Assembly (NCBI GenBank): GCA_003258405.1
Contig: QKPN01000024.1
Span: 1 to 58,754, forward strand
Reading direction: 5' to 3'
Length of the DNA: 58,754 bases
DNA from: Rhodobacteraceae bacterium DSL-40
Lineage (GTDB): Bacteria > Pseudomonadota > Alphaproteobacteria > Rhodobacterales > Rhodobacteraceae
Below, one piece after another: positions 25,871 through 34,062 of the stretch (its first letter is position 1; every line of letters begins with the position of its first letter). The position numbers and the translations under genes were made by a program. The notes beneath the pieces were generated by a model. The model ran no database searches, had not been told where the DNA came from, and saw nothing but the letters and a program-made list of their open reading frames with translations.

Positions 25871-28048
25871 TTACATCCCCTCGATGGGGCCGAGCTTCAG
25901 GAAGTGGGTCTCGCCCGAGCTGTCGTCGACGCCGTCGTTGTCGGTGACGGCATAGGCATATCCCGCGGCATCGACCGTGAAGCCCTCGATCTTGTCGACC
26001 ACATAGCCCTTCGCGGCCTTCTTGAGGTCGGGCAGGAAGTCGCGCACCTCCGTCTTCGTCACCAGCGGCAGATCGCCCCCGAGCGGCGCGGGCCGCATCT
26101 CGGCCAGCGGCACGCGGTAGAGCTTCTTGATCTTCGCCGCCGCGCCGGTCTGATTGTCCCGCTCGACGATATAGGCATCCTCGCCGTAGATGGTGATCTC
26201 GCTGATCCCCATCCAGCCGTTGTCGGTCTGGTCAAGCGGATAGCGCACCGCGCCCCACTCCCCGTTCTCGAGGTTGTAGGAGAGAAGCTTCACCGCGCCC
26301 TTCGGGTCATCGGCCCATTCGCGCTGGATCGCGATCCAGAGCACCGGGCCTGCGGAGGCGATGCCTTCGGAGCCGAAGCGGGTCTCGTTGGCGAGCAGTT
26401 CCTCGGGGAAATCGATCTCGTCGGTGATCGCGCCGGTGGCATCGACATGGAAGATCGCGTGCGGCACCTGCTTGTCGGCATTGCCCTCGTTCGCGATCCA
26501 GAAGCCGCCCTTGCCGTCGGGCGTGAGGCCCTCCTGGTCGAGATGCGCGGCCGGAACGCCGTCGCGGGTCACGCGGATCGCACGGAGGATGCGGGCGGGC
26601 GTCGCCTTGGCGTCGATCTCGAAGATCGTCGGCTGACCGCCATAGAAGCTGTCGTTGACCGCATAGAGCTTGCCGGGCTCCGCGGGATCGGCGGCCAGGC
26701 CCGAGAGCGCCCCCCAGCCGGTCAGCGGCGCGAGCCCGGCGGAGGTGATCGAGGGATATTCGGCGGCGGCATCCTGGAGCTCGTAGAGCATCACATGCGA
26801 CCGCGCGCCGCCATCCTCGACCAGATCGCTCTCGTTGGCGGTGACAAGGAGATTGCGCGCGGGGATCGTCACCGCGCCTTCCGGCGAGATGCCCGAGGGC
26901 AGGATCTGCTGGAAGACCGGGGCGCCATCCTCGAGCCGGTAGACCCCGACGATGGAGGCGCGCTCGGCGAGCACGAAGACGTAGTCCTCGCCGCCGAAAT
27001 TGCCGGTCGCAAGCCCCTCCGGCTCGACGCCCTTGTTCTCGCTGCGCGTCTCCGGATAGTGGCCGGTCTCGACCGCGGCGCGCTCGAATTCGGTGCCGCT
27101 CTCGAAGGCAAGGCTGCCGTCGCGGTTGAAGATGGAGAAGCCGCGCGACCCGCCCTGGTAGTCGCCTTCGTTCGCCACCACGAGCTGGCCGGTGCCGAGC
27201 CACTTGACCGCGTCGGGCTCGCGCTTCACGCCCTGGAGGCTGCCGGTGAAATCGAGGGTGCCGTCCTCGATCACGTCGATGCCGTCGAGATCCACCGCGC
27301 CTGCGGAGAAATGCGAGAGCACCGTGCCATCGCGCGCGAGGATCACGATGTGGTTGTTTTCCTGCAGCGTCAGCGCGATCTCGCCGCTTGCGTTGATGTC
27401 GACGAACTCGGGCTCCGGATCCTCGGCGGCGATATCGGCAAGGCCGGTGAGCTCGGCCTTCAGCAGCCCGCCGCAGTCCGCCGCGCCGTCCTTGAGCGGC
27501 ACGATCGCGACATACCCGCCCGGAAGCTGCGGCAGCGCGCCGTCATCGAGCTCCTCGTCGCGCTCGTTCTCGATCGCGACCGCGAGGAAGCTGCCGTCGG
27601 GCGCGATGGCGATGCTGTCGGGCTGGCCGCCGAGATCGCAGGTCGCGGTGATCGTCTTCTGGCCGATCGCGACGCTGGCGAGATGCCCCGAGGGCGCGGT
27701 GTAGCTTTCCGAGGTGTTGACCGCGACGAAGGCCGTGTCGTTGCCGAGCACCGCGACGGACGTGGGCTCGCCGCCCATCGCGAGTGACCCGCCCGCCACC
27801 GGCTTCTTCGGATCGGAGATGCCGACGAAGCCGATCGCGCCCTGCGGGCTGTCGCTATAGACGAGGGTCATGCCGTCTTCGGTCGCGGCGATGATCTCCG
27901 CCGAGGTCTCGGTCATCGGATCGGCATCGGCGGCCAGATTCTCCGGCACGGCGAAGGTCGCGATGCGGTTGAAGGCCGTTTCGGCCCGGACGGGCAGCGC
28001 GGCCGCGAGAGCGGCCAGGGACACGGCCCCGGCGAGCTTCATTTGCAT
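25871..28048 (-). CDS. Exported esterase-like-activity-of-phytase family protein
   Basis: 725 residues with a signal peptide (1-22, cleavage after VRA). The N-terminal about 400 residues form a beta-propeller-like region with Asp/Gly-rich strands (GGQPDSIAIAPDGSFLAVAI, LTLQENNHIVILARDG, LVVANEGDYQGGSRGFSIF), as in choice-of-anchor I proteins. The C-terminal about 300 residues match the esterase-like phytase domain (HLDQEGLTPDGKGGFWIANE, RFGSEGIASAGPVLWIAIQ, KIEGFTVDAAGYAYAVTDND). It is probably a secreted phosphate-ester hydrolase. The first ATG is supported by AAGGAG 6 nt upstream. Confidence 0.85.
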   Translation of the reverse strand: MQMKLAGAVSLAALAAALPVRAETAFNRIATFAVPENLAADADPMTETSAEIIAATEDGMTLVYSDSPQGAIGFVGISDPKKPVAGGSLAMGGEPTSVAVLGNDTAFVAVNTSESYTAPSGHLASVAIGQKTITATCDLGGQPDSIAIAPDGSFLAVAIENERDEELDDGALPQLPGGYVAIVPLKDGAADCGGLLKAELTGLADIAAEDPEPEFVDINASGEIALTLQENNHIVILARDGTVLSHFSAGAVDLDGIDVIEDGTLDFTGSLQGVKREPDAVKWLGTGQLVVANEGDYQGGSRGFSIFNRDGSLAFESGTEFERAAVETGHYPETRSENKGVEPEGLATGNFGGEDYVFVLAERASIVGVYRLEDGAPVFQQILPSGISPEGAVTIPARNLLVTANESDLVEDGGARSHVMLYELQDAAAEYPSITSAGLAPLTGWGALSGLAADPAEPGKLYAVNDSFYGGQPTIFEIDAKATPARILRAIRVTRDGVPAAHLDQEGLTPDGKGGFWIANEGNADKQVPHAIFHVDATGAITDEIDFPEELLANETRFGSEGIASAGPVLWIAIQREWADDPKGAVKLLSYNLENGEWGAVRYPLDQTDNGWMGISEITIYGEDAYIVERDNQTGAAAKIKKLYRVPLAEMRPAPLGGDLPLVTKTEVRDFLPDLKKAAKGYVVDKIEGFTVDAAGYAYAVTDNDGVDDSSGETHFLKLGPIEGM

Positions 28049-28065
28049 GGGGAACTCCTTCTCGG

Positions 28066-28806
28066 TCAGCGCTTCTCTTGGGTGCCACGTGCGACACCCT
28101 CATGACGCCTTCGTGTCAGTTCGGTGTCGTCAGGGCAATGGCCGGTGCGCGGCCCCCGCAACTGGACGTCGCGGCGCGCGCGGGTGCCCTCGTGTGCCGC
28201 GAAGCCCTGCCAGCGGCCGGTGATCGCAGGGCTCGCGCCGATGCGGATCCCGGCGGCAGGGCGCAGGCGGGTCATACCGAGTTCAGGCGACACGCGGACG
28301 GAACACGCGATGGCGGCGCTGCAGCCGGCGCCAGGCAAGGACGATCCGGCGCCCAGCGCGAGCAGCGGGCCGGCATAGGGCACGAAGGCGCCGCATTCGC
28401 GCACCAGATAGCTCGCGCCATGGACCGCCGCGGCAGTGTGGCCGGAGGGAAAGCCTCGGGTCGAACCGCCAGGGCGGAGATTGATCTCCGCGGCACCGAG
28501 CCCGTTCTTCAGCCCGTGCACCACCGCCATGTTGCCGGCAAACCGCGCGGCATAATCTCCGAAATCCCCGCGCAGCACGGCGCAGGCGGTGCCGAGAACC
28601 GGCAGCGCGATCTGGATGCTGTCTCCGAGCCGTTCGTTGCGCGCCCCGACCGCCGAGGCGGCCTGAAGCATGGCGATGACGCAGATCGCGGCCGCGATCT
28701 GCTGGCGCGTCCGTCGGCGGATCCGGGCGATGGGCGGCGCGAGGCCGTGGCGGAGAGCCGGAAGCATTTCGGGCGGGACATCCGATTCCACTTGCTGCAT
28801 CTGCAT
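28066..28806 (-). CDS. PAP2-like phosphatase with unrecognisable third motif
   Basis: 246 residues. The first two motifs of the PAP2/vanadium-haloperoxidase family are present: K100-x-RP in GLKNGLGAAEINLRPGG, and PSGH at 120-123 in TRGFPSGHTAAAVHGASYLV. The third motif (SR-x5-H-x3-D), which holds the catalytic His, cannot be found. After PYAGPLLALGAG the chain becomes a basic, low-complexity-like tail with no membrane helices. I translated the other two frames there and saw no clean continuation. It may be frameshifted, decayed or simply divergent. The family call is firm and activity is doubtful. Confidence 0.6.
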   Translation of the reverse strand: MQMQQVESDVPPEMLPALRHGLAPPIARIRRRTRQQIAAAICVIAMLQAASAVGARNERLGDSIQIALPVLGTACAVLRGDFGDYAARFAGNMAVVHGLKNGLGAAEINLRPGGSTRGFPSGHTAAAVHGASYLVRECGAFVPYAGPLLALGAGSSLPGAGCSAAIACSVRVSPELGMTRLRPAAGIRIGASPAITGRWQGFAAHEGTRARRDVQLRGPRTGHCPDDTELTRRRHEGVARGTQEKR

Positions 28807-28900
28807 CCAGCTAGCGGCCGTGCCTGACGGTTCGATGACGACGTCACGACATCTCCGTCACAGGCTCCCGGAGCCGCCCGCGCCCTGCGGGCGCCAGAGC

Positions 28901-29374
28901 CTATCCCCGCTCGCGCAGGAGCCGCGCCTTCTGACGCTGCCAGTCGCGCTTGGCTTCCGTCGCGCGCTTGTCGGCCATCTTCTTGCCCTTGGCGATGCCG
29001 AGCTGGAGCTTGGCCCGGCCCTTCTCGTTGAAGTAGAGCCGGAGCGGCACGATGGTCATGCCCTCGCGCGCCGTGCCCTGCCAGAGCTTGGCAAGCTCGC
29101 GGCGATTGACCAGAAGCTTGCGGCGACGGCGCTCGTCATGGCCGAAGGTCTTGGCCTGGGCATAGGCGGGGATGTAGCCGTTGATGAGCCACAGTTCGCC
29201 GTCCTCGACCGAGGCATAGCTCTCGGCGATGTTGGCCTTGCCGGTGCGCAGGCTCTTCACCTCGGATCCCTCGAGCACGATCCCCGCCTCGAGGTCATCC
29301 TCGATGAAGTAATCGTGCCGGGCCCGGCGGTTCTCTGCGACAATCTTGAGCTTCGGATCGGTCTTGGGTGCCAT
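28901..29374 (-). CDS. smpB: SsrA-binding protein SmpB
   Basis: 157-residue partner of tmRNA in trans-translation, which rescues stalled ribosomes. The OB-fold core is typical: [58 protein letters not shown] and [19 protein letters not shown]. The basic C-terminal tail [19 protein letters not shown] enters the decoding centre. Length is normal. The tmRNA gene itself was not found in the window. Confidence 0.97.
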   Translation of the reverse strand: MAPKTDPKLKIVAENRRARHDYFIEDDLEAGIVLEGSEVKSLRTGKANIAESYASVEDGELWLINGYIPAYAQAKTFGHDERRRRKLLVNRRELAKLWQGTAREGMTIVPLRLYFNEKGRAKLQLGIAKGKKMADKRATEAKRDWQRQKARLLRERG

Positions 29375-29556
29375 GACGCTCGTATGTAGTCGTCCGGCCT
29401 GTTCGCGTCCAGATGGACCATGTCATTAACGAAACGCTAACGAAGTCACTTCCCGGACGGGTAAACAAGAGGTTAAAACTTCCGTCATGCGGGTAGCCCG
29501 TCGCCGTAGCGGCCGGGACACCCGGCTCAGGGTGGCAGCAGTCGGAGGGGGGGCCG

Positions 29557-30060
29557 ATGAGCAGTGTGATTAGTTTTCCGATCGAACGGGCGCGCAAGGC
29601 GGGCGAGAGCATCCCCGCGATCGTCGCGGTCCGCGGTTGCGAGATCCGCCAGTTCCTGCGGCCGGTAGCGATACCCGAACGCGCAAGCGAGCCGCTGGCC
29701 CTGCCGCTGCGGGCCGAGCGCCGGCGCCGGGTCCCGGAATGGAAACCCGTGCCGCCGCTCCCGGACGAGCAGAAGCTGATGCCGATGGCCCGTGCCCGCG
29801 GCCTCACCCCGGCGCAGACCTGCGAGGAAATCAGCATCCTGTTGCGGATTTCCGACCAGAAGCTTGCGGTCCAGATGCTCATCGCGCTCATCGGCGCGAG
29901 CAACACCCACACGCCGCTGCCGCATGGATGGCCGCGGGTGATGTATGCGATCCGGGGCCGGATCAGCCTGCACGTGGGCGTCGGCCGGACCGATACCGCG
30001 CCGCTGCTCGCGGGCATCCGCCAGCTTTTGGCAGAAGAGACCGACACCGCCTGGGCGTGA
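29557..30060 (+). CDS. Uncharacterised cytoplasmic protein
   Basis: 167 residues that I do not recognise. A strong purine-rich ribosome site (GGAGGGGGG) lies 4 nt before the ATG, which supports it as real over the overlapping reverse frames. The N-terminal third is basic and proline-rich (MSSVISFPIERARKAGES, RAERRRRVPEWKPVPPLP). The C-terminal half is helical (ARGLTPAQTCEEISILLRIS, KLAVQMLIALIGAS) and ends in a short acidic tail. There is no signal peptide or membrane helix. It is divergent from smpB across 182 nt. Confidence 0.6.
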   Translation: MSSVISFPIERARKAGESIPAIVAVRGCEIRQFLRPVAIPERASEPLALPLRAERRRRVPEWKPVPPLPDEQKLMPMARARGLTPAQTCEEISILLRISDQKLAVQMLIALIGASNTHTPLPHGWPRVMYAIRGRISLHVGVGRTDTAPLLAGIRQLLAEETDTAWA

Positions 30061-30069
30061 AGCCGGGCG

Positions 30070-30822
30070 CTAGTTGCGATCGAGGATGAGATCGACGCGC
30101 ATGCCGAGGCCGTCCTCCGGGTAGCCCATGGCGCCGAGCGGCCAGAGCAGCCGAAGCGTGTCGCACAGGGAATCGTCGATCTCGGCGGCATTGGCGGAAA
30201 CCGGGATCGAGAAGGCCGCAAGCTCCTCCGGGCCCAACTGCCGGGGACGCAGGGCCGTGGCGGTCGCGCCGTCCTCGAAACGGCAGAGCGAGAACTGCGT
30301 CTCGCGATTGTAGGGCAGACTCACGAAGCCATACTGCAGATCGCCGCCACCTGCGGGCCGCGACACCACAAGCACCTGGAAGAACGGGCCGTCGGGATTG
30401 TCGCGATCCTCGAGAGAGCCGATCAAATCCGGATCGCCGTCGCCGGTCATGTCGAAGTGCAGGACATCGACCCCCTTCCGGTAGGACCGGTTGCCCCACA
30501 TGTAATCGGCCAGCTGCCAGAAATCGGCGTCGCTGACCCCTGCGGTTCCGCCGGGCGGAGCGTCCAGCGCGGCATAGAGGGCCTGGGCCTCGGCGAAACG
30601 GCCCTCCGCACCGGCAAGATCGCCCGCCTCGCAGGCCGAGAGCCCAGCCCCCAGGGCTGCGTCGAGCGCCACCGCCCGGCCCTCCTCGATGCCGCCCTCC
30701 GACAGCGCCTGATCGTAGGCCTCGACCACCGCGTAGCATTCCCCGACATCCTCGAGGGCCGACGCCGGCGCAGACAGGAGCAGGAGCGGCAGGATCGCCG
30801 CAGGCAGATGATGACGCCGCAT
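30070..30822 (-). CDS. Exported uncharacterised protein
   Basis: 250 residues with a clear signal peptide (1-22, LPAAILPLLLLSAPASA). The mature part is acidic. A helical segment (30-90) rich in Ala and Glu is followed by VLHFDMTGDGDPDLIGSLED, whose D-x-D-x-D spacing resembles a calcium-binding or FG-GAP turn. Two Cys near the C-terminus (SLCRFEDG, DDSLCDTLRL) could pair. I know no named family for it. It is divergent from the pentapeptide gene at 30988. Confidence 0.65.
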   Translation of the reverse strand: MRRHHLPAAILPLLLLSAPASALEDVGECYAVVEAYDQALSEGGIEEGRAVALDAALGAGLSACEAGDLAGAEGRFAEAQALYAALDAPPGGTAGVSDADFWQLADYMWGNRSYRKGVDVLHFDMTGDGDPDLIGSLEDRDNPDGPFFQVLVVSRPAGGGDLQYGFVSLPYNRETQFSLCRFEDGATATALRPRQLGPEELAAFSIPVSANAAEIDDSLCDTLRLLWPLGAMGYPEDGLGMRVDLILDRN

Positions 30823-30987
30823 GGCCTCTCCCCCCGTTCGCCGCGGCCCGCCCGAGAGGAGGCGACGGCCGCAAAGACCAGCAGCCTCACCCCGCGCGGG
30901 TTAGCAAACGGTGAAGGGCCTCCAAGCTTCGCGAATCCCGCCGATGTGTTAACGTCTCGCGATTGTTCGACAGACATTGCAGGACGC

Positions 30988-32970
30988 ATGGCTTCCGATC
31001 CCCAGATCGAACGGATCAACGAGATCTCCCAGCTCGCCCGCACGGCGTGGTTCTCGCTTCTCGGCTATCTCGTCTTCGTCGGCATCACGCTCCTCGGCGT
31101 CGAGGATGCCGATTTCTTCGTTCCCTCCCGCCAGACCCAGCTGCCGCTGGTCAATGTCTCCATCCCCACCGCGAGCTTCTTCGTGACCGCCCCCGTGCTC
31201 GGCGCGGCGCTCTATGTCTATCTGCATCTCTTCCTCATCAAGCTCTGGGAGGCCCACGCGGAGGCCGGCAGCCGCGCCGAGGATCCGCTCCACAACTGGC
31301 TCGTCAACGATTTTGCCCTGCGTCTGCGCCGCGACCCGAAGGTCCTGCGCCGCCCGCTCGGCTGGCTCACCGGCTTCACCACCCGCGCGCTCGTCTGGCT
31401 CGCGGGCCCGATCGTACTCACTTACGCCTGGTGGCGATCGATGCCCGCCCACAACGAATGGCTGACGTTGCTCATCGCCCTATGTCTCGGCCTTTCGCTT
31501 CTGGCGGGTTTCACCAGCTGGTGGACAGCCTGGGAGCGGCTGCGCCAGCGCCGGCTCGACAGAAGCTCCCCCTGGCGCCGCTGGTGGCGCCCGCCGCTGG
31601 CCGCAGGGGTCGGCGCCTTGCTGCTCGGCACGAGCTGGCTCCGCACCGAGGGAGGATTCGCACCGACCACCGCATGGGTCATCGATCAGATCGACAGGCT
31701 GCGGGGCGCCGAAACCCGCCTGTTGCAAGGATGTGAGCCCTGGGGCGACATCCTCGGCCCGCACCTGCCGGAGATCCAGGATTGCTACGACAAACGGGGC
31801 AAGAAACGCGCCCCCGACGAAGTCCGCGCGATCCGCATTGCACGCATGGTTCCGGGAGACGACAACCGGCTTGTCCGAAGCCTCCGCAGGCACTTCGGCC
31901 GCTGGCTGGACGACAACTGGCTGCCGCTGGCGCAGACTGACCTTGCGGACGATGCCCTCGTCCCGCTGCCGCCGGATTGGCGGAACTTCCAGATCGCCCG
32001 ACGTGGCTTCCGCGAAGCCTGGTGCAGGCGCGAGGGGCTCGACATGACGATCTGTGATCATCACAGCGACGGGGATCGCCCATCCCCACCCCATGTCGCG
32101 ACGGCCCGCACAGCATATTGCCAGGCAAACGGCATCGCGGCGGGCGATCCCTGCCCGACTGCGTTCGCAAGCCTCGACACCCGGTTCGACCGGGAGTGGC
32201 TGCAGGAGCGCGCGTCCCTCCGGGCAAGCCTTCCTTCCCTTGATCTGTCGCGAAAGGACCTCCGCAGAATGTCCGCACCGCGCGCTTTGCTCGTCGGGGC
32301 GGATCTCACAGGGGCGCAGATGGAGGGGGCGGACCTTATAAGGGCGCAGATGGAGGGGGCGATCCTCAGTGGGGCGCAGATGGAGGGGGCGGTCCTCAGT
32401 GGGGCGCAGATGGAGGGGGCGGACCTTATAAGGGCGCAGATGGAGGGGGCGGTCCTCATAAGGGCGCAGATGGAGGGGGCGATCCTCAGTGGGGCGCAGA
32501 TGGAGGGGGCGGACCTCAGTGGGGCGCAGATGGAGAGGGCGTTCCTCATAGGGGCGCAGATGGAGGGGGCGATCCTCAGTGGGGCGCAGATGGAGGGGGC
32601 GGACCTTATAAGGGCGCAGCTCAGATCCGCGAAATGGGCGGGTGCTCGAACAGGCTCACCCGCCCATTTCGCGGATCTTCGCGGCGCACAAGAGCTGACG
32701 CAAGACCAGCTTGATTACATGATCGGCAACGCGATGACCTTGCTTCCGGAGACGCTGAGCGACGGCAGCGTGCCAAGGCTCAGGACCTGCTGGGAGCGCA
32801 AGCCCCGGTTCTACGACAGCATGGTTCGGATATGGCACAAGCGTTTCGATTTCGATGAATGGCAGATCAGCGAAGAGTTTCTCTGCCAGCGTCATCCCCC
32901 CATCGAAACCGGCATCCGCCTCTCCCTCGACGCGCCCTACCCTGAGGGTCATCCGCTGGCAGAGAACTGA
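30988..32970 (+). CDS. Membrane protein with pentapeptide-repeat domain
   Basis: 660 residues. Four to five hydrophobic segments lie in the first about 220 residues (WFSLLGYLVFVGITLLG, FVTAPVLGAALYVYLHLFL, LVWLAGPIVLTYAWW, LLIALCLGLSLLAGFTSWW). A soluble region with several Cys follows (about 225-425). Residues 442-541 are ten near-identical copies of (G/R)AQMEGAxLx, two pentapeptides each, predicted to form a right-handed quadrilateral beta-helix. The C-terminal ADLRGAQELTQDQLDYMIGN is common in alphaproteobacterial pentapeptide proteins. The DNA repeats and an inverted repeat are listed separately. The role is unknown; signalling or scaffold is a guess. Confidence 0.8.
   Translation: MASDPQIERINEISQLARTAWFSLLGYLVFVGITLLGVEDADFFVPSRQTQLPLVNVSIPTASFFVTAPVLGAALYVYLHLFLIKLWEAHAEAGSRAEDPLHNWLVNDFALRLRRDPKVLRRPLGWLTGFTTRALVWLAGPIVLTYAWWRSMPAHNEWLTLLIALCLGLSLLAGFTSWWTAWERLRQRRLDRSSPWRRWWRPPLAAGVGALLLGTSWLRTEGGFAPTTAWVIDQIDRLRGAETRLLQGCEPWGDILGPHLPEIQDCYDKRGKKRAPDEVRAIRIARMVPGDDNRLVRSLRRHFGRWLDDNWLPLAQTDLADDALVPLPPDWRNFQIARRGFREAWCRREGLDMTICDHHSDGDRPSPPHVATARTAYCQANGIAAGDPCPTAFASLDTRFDREWLQERASLRASLPSLDLSRKDLRRMSAPRALLVGADLTGAQMEGADLIRAQMEGAILSGAQMEGAVLSGAQMEGADLIRAQMEGAVLIRAQMEGAILSGAQMEGADLSGAQMERAFLIGAQMEGAILSGAQMEGADLIRAQLRSAKWAGARTGSPAHFADLRGAQELTQDQLDYMIGNAMTLLPETLSDGSVPRLRTCWERKPRFYDSMVRIWHKRFDFDEWQISEEFLCQRHPPIETGIRLSLDAPYPEGHPLAEN
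32311..32610 (+). repeat. Ten tandem 30-bp repeats inside pentapeptide gene
   Basis: Ten consecutive 30-bp units begin GGGGCGCAGATGGAGGGGGC (some AGGGCG...) and differ at only a few positions, mostly in the last 10 bp. Each encodes (G/R)AQMEGAxLx. Such identity at the DNA level points to recent expansion by slippage or unequal exchange. Copy number is likely to vary between strains. Confidence 0.95.
32623..32678. repeat. Perfect 22-bp inverted repeat within coding sequence
   Basis: AGATCCGCGAAATGGGCGGG, continuing to 32644, is exactly complementary to 32657-32678, with a 12-nt loop. It lies 12 nt after the tandem repeats, in frame, encoding about RSAKWAG...PAHFADL. Transcribed, it would fold into a very stable hairpin in the middle of the mRNA. 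Confidence 0.9.
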
Positions 32971-33030
32971 TCCGCCGATGCGCCCACGCCACGGCGGGGC
33001 TCGCCCGCAAGCGGTCGCCTCGCCCGCGGC

Positions 33031-33906
33031 TCAGTCGAGCACGCCGGCGTGGCGCATCGCGGCGTGGATCTTTTCCTTCGTCGCATCCTCGAGCGTCACC
33101 AGCGGCGAGCGGACCTCCTCGGTGCACTTGCCGAGGAGCGAGAGCGCATACTTGGTCGGCGCCGGGTTGGGCTCGGCGAAGCAGGCCCGGTGGAGCGGCA
33201 TGAGCCTGTCCTGATAGCCGAGCGCCTTCGCGTAATCGCCCGCCAGCATCGCCTCCTGGAACTCCGCCGAGAGCCGCGGCACGATGTTGGCGACCACGGA
33301 GATGCAGCCGACCCCGCCATGGGCGTTGAAGCCGAGCGCGCTCGCATCCTCGCCGGAAATCTGCACGAAATCATGGCCGCAGGTGATGCGCTGCTCGCTC
33401 ACCCGGGTCACGTCGCCGGTCGCGTCCTTCACGCCGACGATCCGCGGGAGCTTCGCGAGCTCGCCCATGGTCGCGGGGGTCATGTCGATCACCGAGCGGC
33501 CGGGAATGTTGTAGATCAGGATCGGCAGGTCCACGGCGTCGTGGAGCGTGCGGAAGTGGTGGTAGAGGCCGCGCTGGTTCGGCTTGTTGTAATAGGGCGT
33601 CACCACGAGGGCGGCATCGGCGCCGACCTGCCGGGCGAATTCCATCAGCCGGACCGATTCGTCGGTGTTGTTGGAGCCTGCGCCCGCGATCACCGGGATG
33701 CGGCCTGCGGCGGTCTTCACCACGACCTCGACGCAATGCTCGTGTTCCTCGTGGGTGAGCGTCGGCGTCTCGCCGGTGGTGCCGACCGCGACCAGCCCGT
33801 GGGAACCTTCCGCCACGTGCCAGTTCACCAGATCCACAAGCGCTTTTTCGTCGACCTTGCCGTCGCGGAACGGGGTGACAAGCGCGGGAATGGAGCCTTT
33901 GAACAT
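33031..33906 (-). CDS. dapA: 4-hydroxy-tetrahydrodipicolinate synthase DapA
   Basis: 291-residue lysine/diaminopimelate pathway enzyme condensing pyruvate with aspartate semialdehyde. The Schiff-base Lys160 lies in [11 protein letters not shown] and the proton-relay residues T43/T44, Y106 and Y132 ([10 protein letters not shown]) are present. The aldolase signature [19 protein letters not shown] is intact. TIM-barrel length is normal. It is divergent from the lytic transglycosylase gene, so two murein-related genes share one intergenic region. Confidence 0.96.
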   Translation of the reverse strand: MFKGSIPALVTPFRDGKVDEKALVDLVNWHVAEGSHGLVAVGTTGETPTLTHEEHEHCVEVVVKTAAGRIPVIAGAGSNNTDESVRLMEFARQVGADAALVVTPYYNKPNQRGLYHHFRTLHDAVDLPILIYNIPGRSVIDMTPATMGELAKLPRIVGVKDATGDVTRVSEQRITCGHDFVQISGEDASALGFNAHGGVGCISVVANIVPRLSAEFQEAMLAGDYAKALGYQDRLMPLHRACFAEPNPAPTKYALSLLGKCTEEVRSPLVTLEDATKEKIHAAMRHAGVLD

Positions 33907-34062
33907 GGTGTGCCTCCGGGGCAGAAGATCGGCTGGTTTTCGAGCCGCGCGAACCTAATCGTGAATGCGGGCCGCCGCAAGCTCGGCTTTCTGGGCGCGC
34001 ACGATATACGCTATGGTAAGGCTTCCGGCCCATAACGGTCCGGTAAGATTCGTTGACAAGGC

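Noticed and set aside
28090-28140. Pho box upstream of the phytase-like gene
   Set aside because: Repeated CTGAC elements are 14 nt apart, not the 11-nt period of a Pho box, and they lie inside the PAP2-like frame.
32311-32610. CRISPR-like array of 30-bp repeats
   Set aside because: There are no unique spacers. The units are directly adjacent, in frame, and encode pentapeptide repeats.
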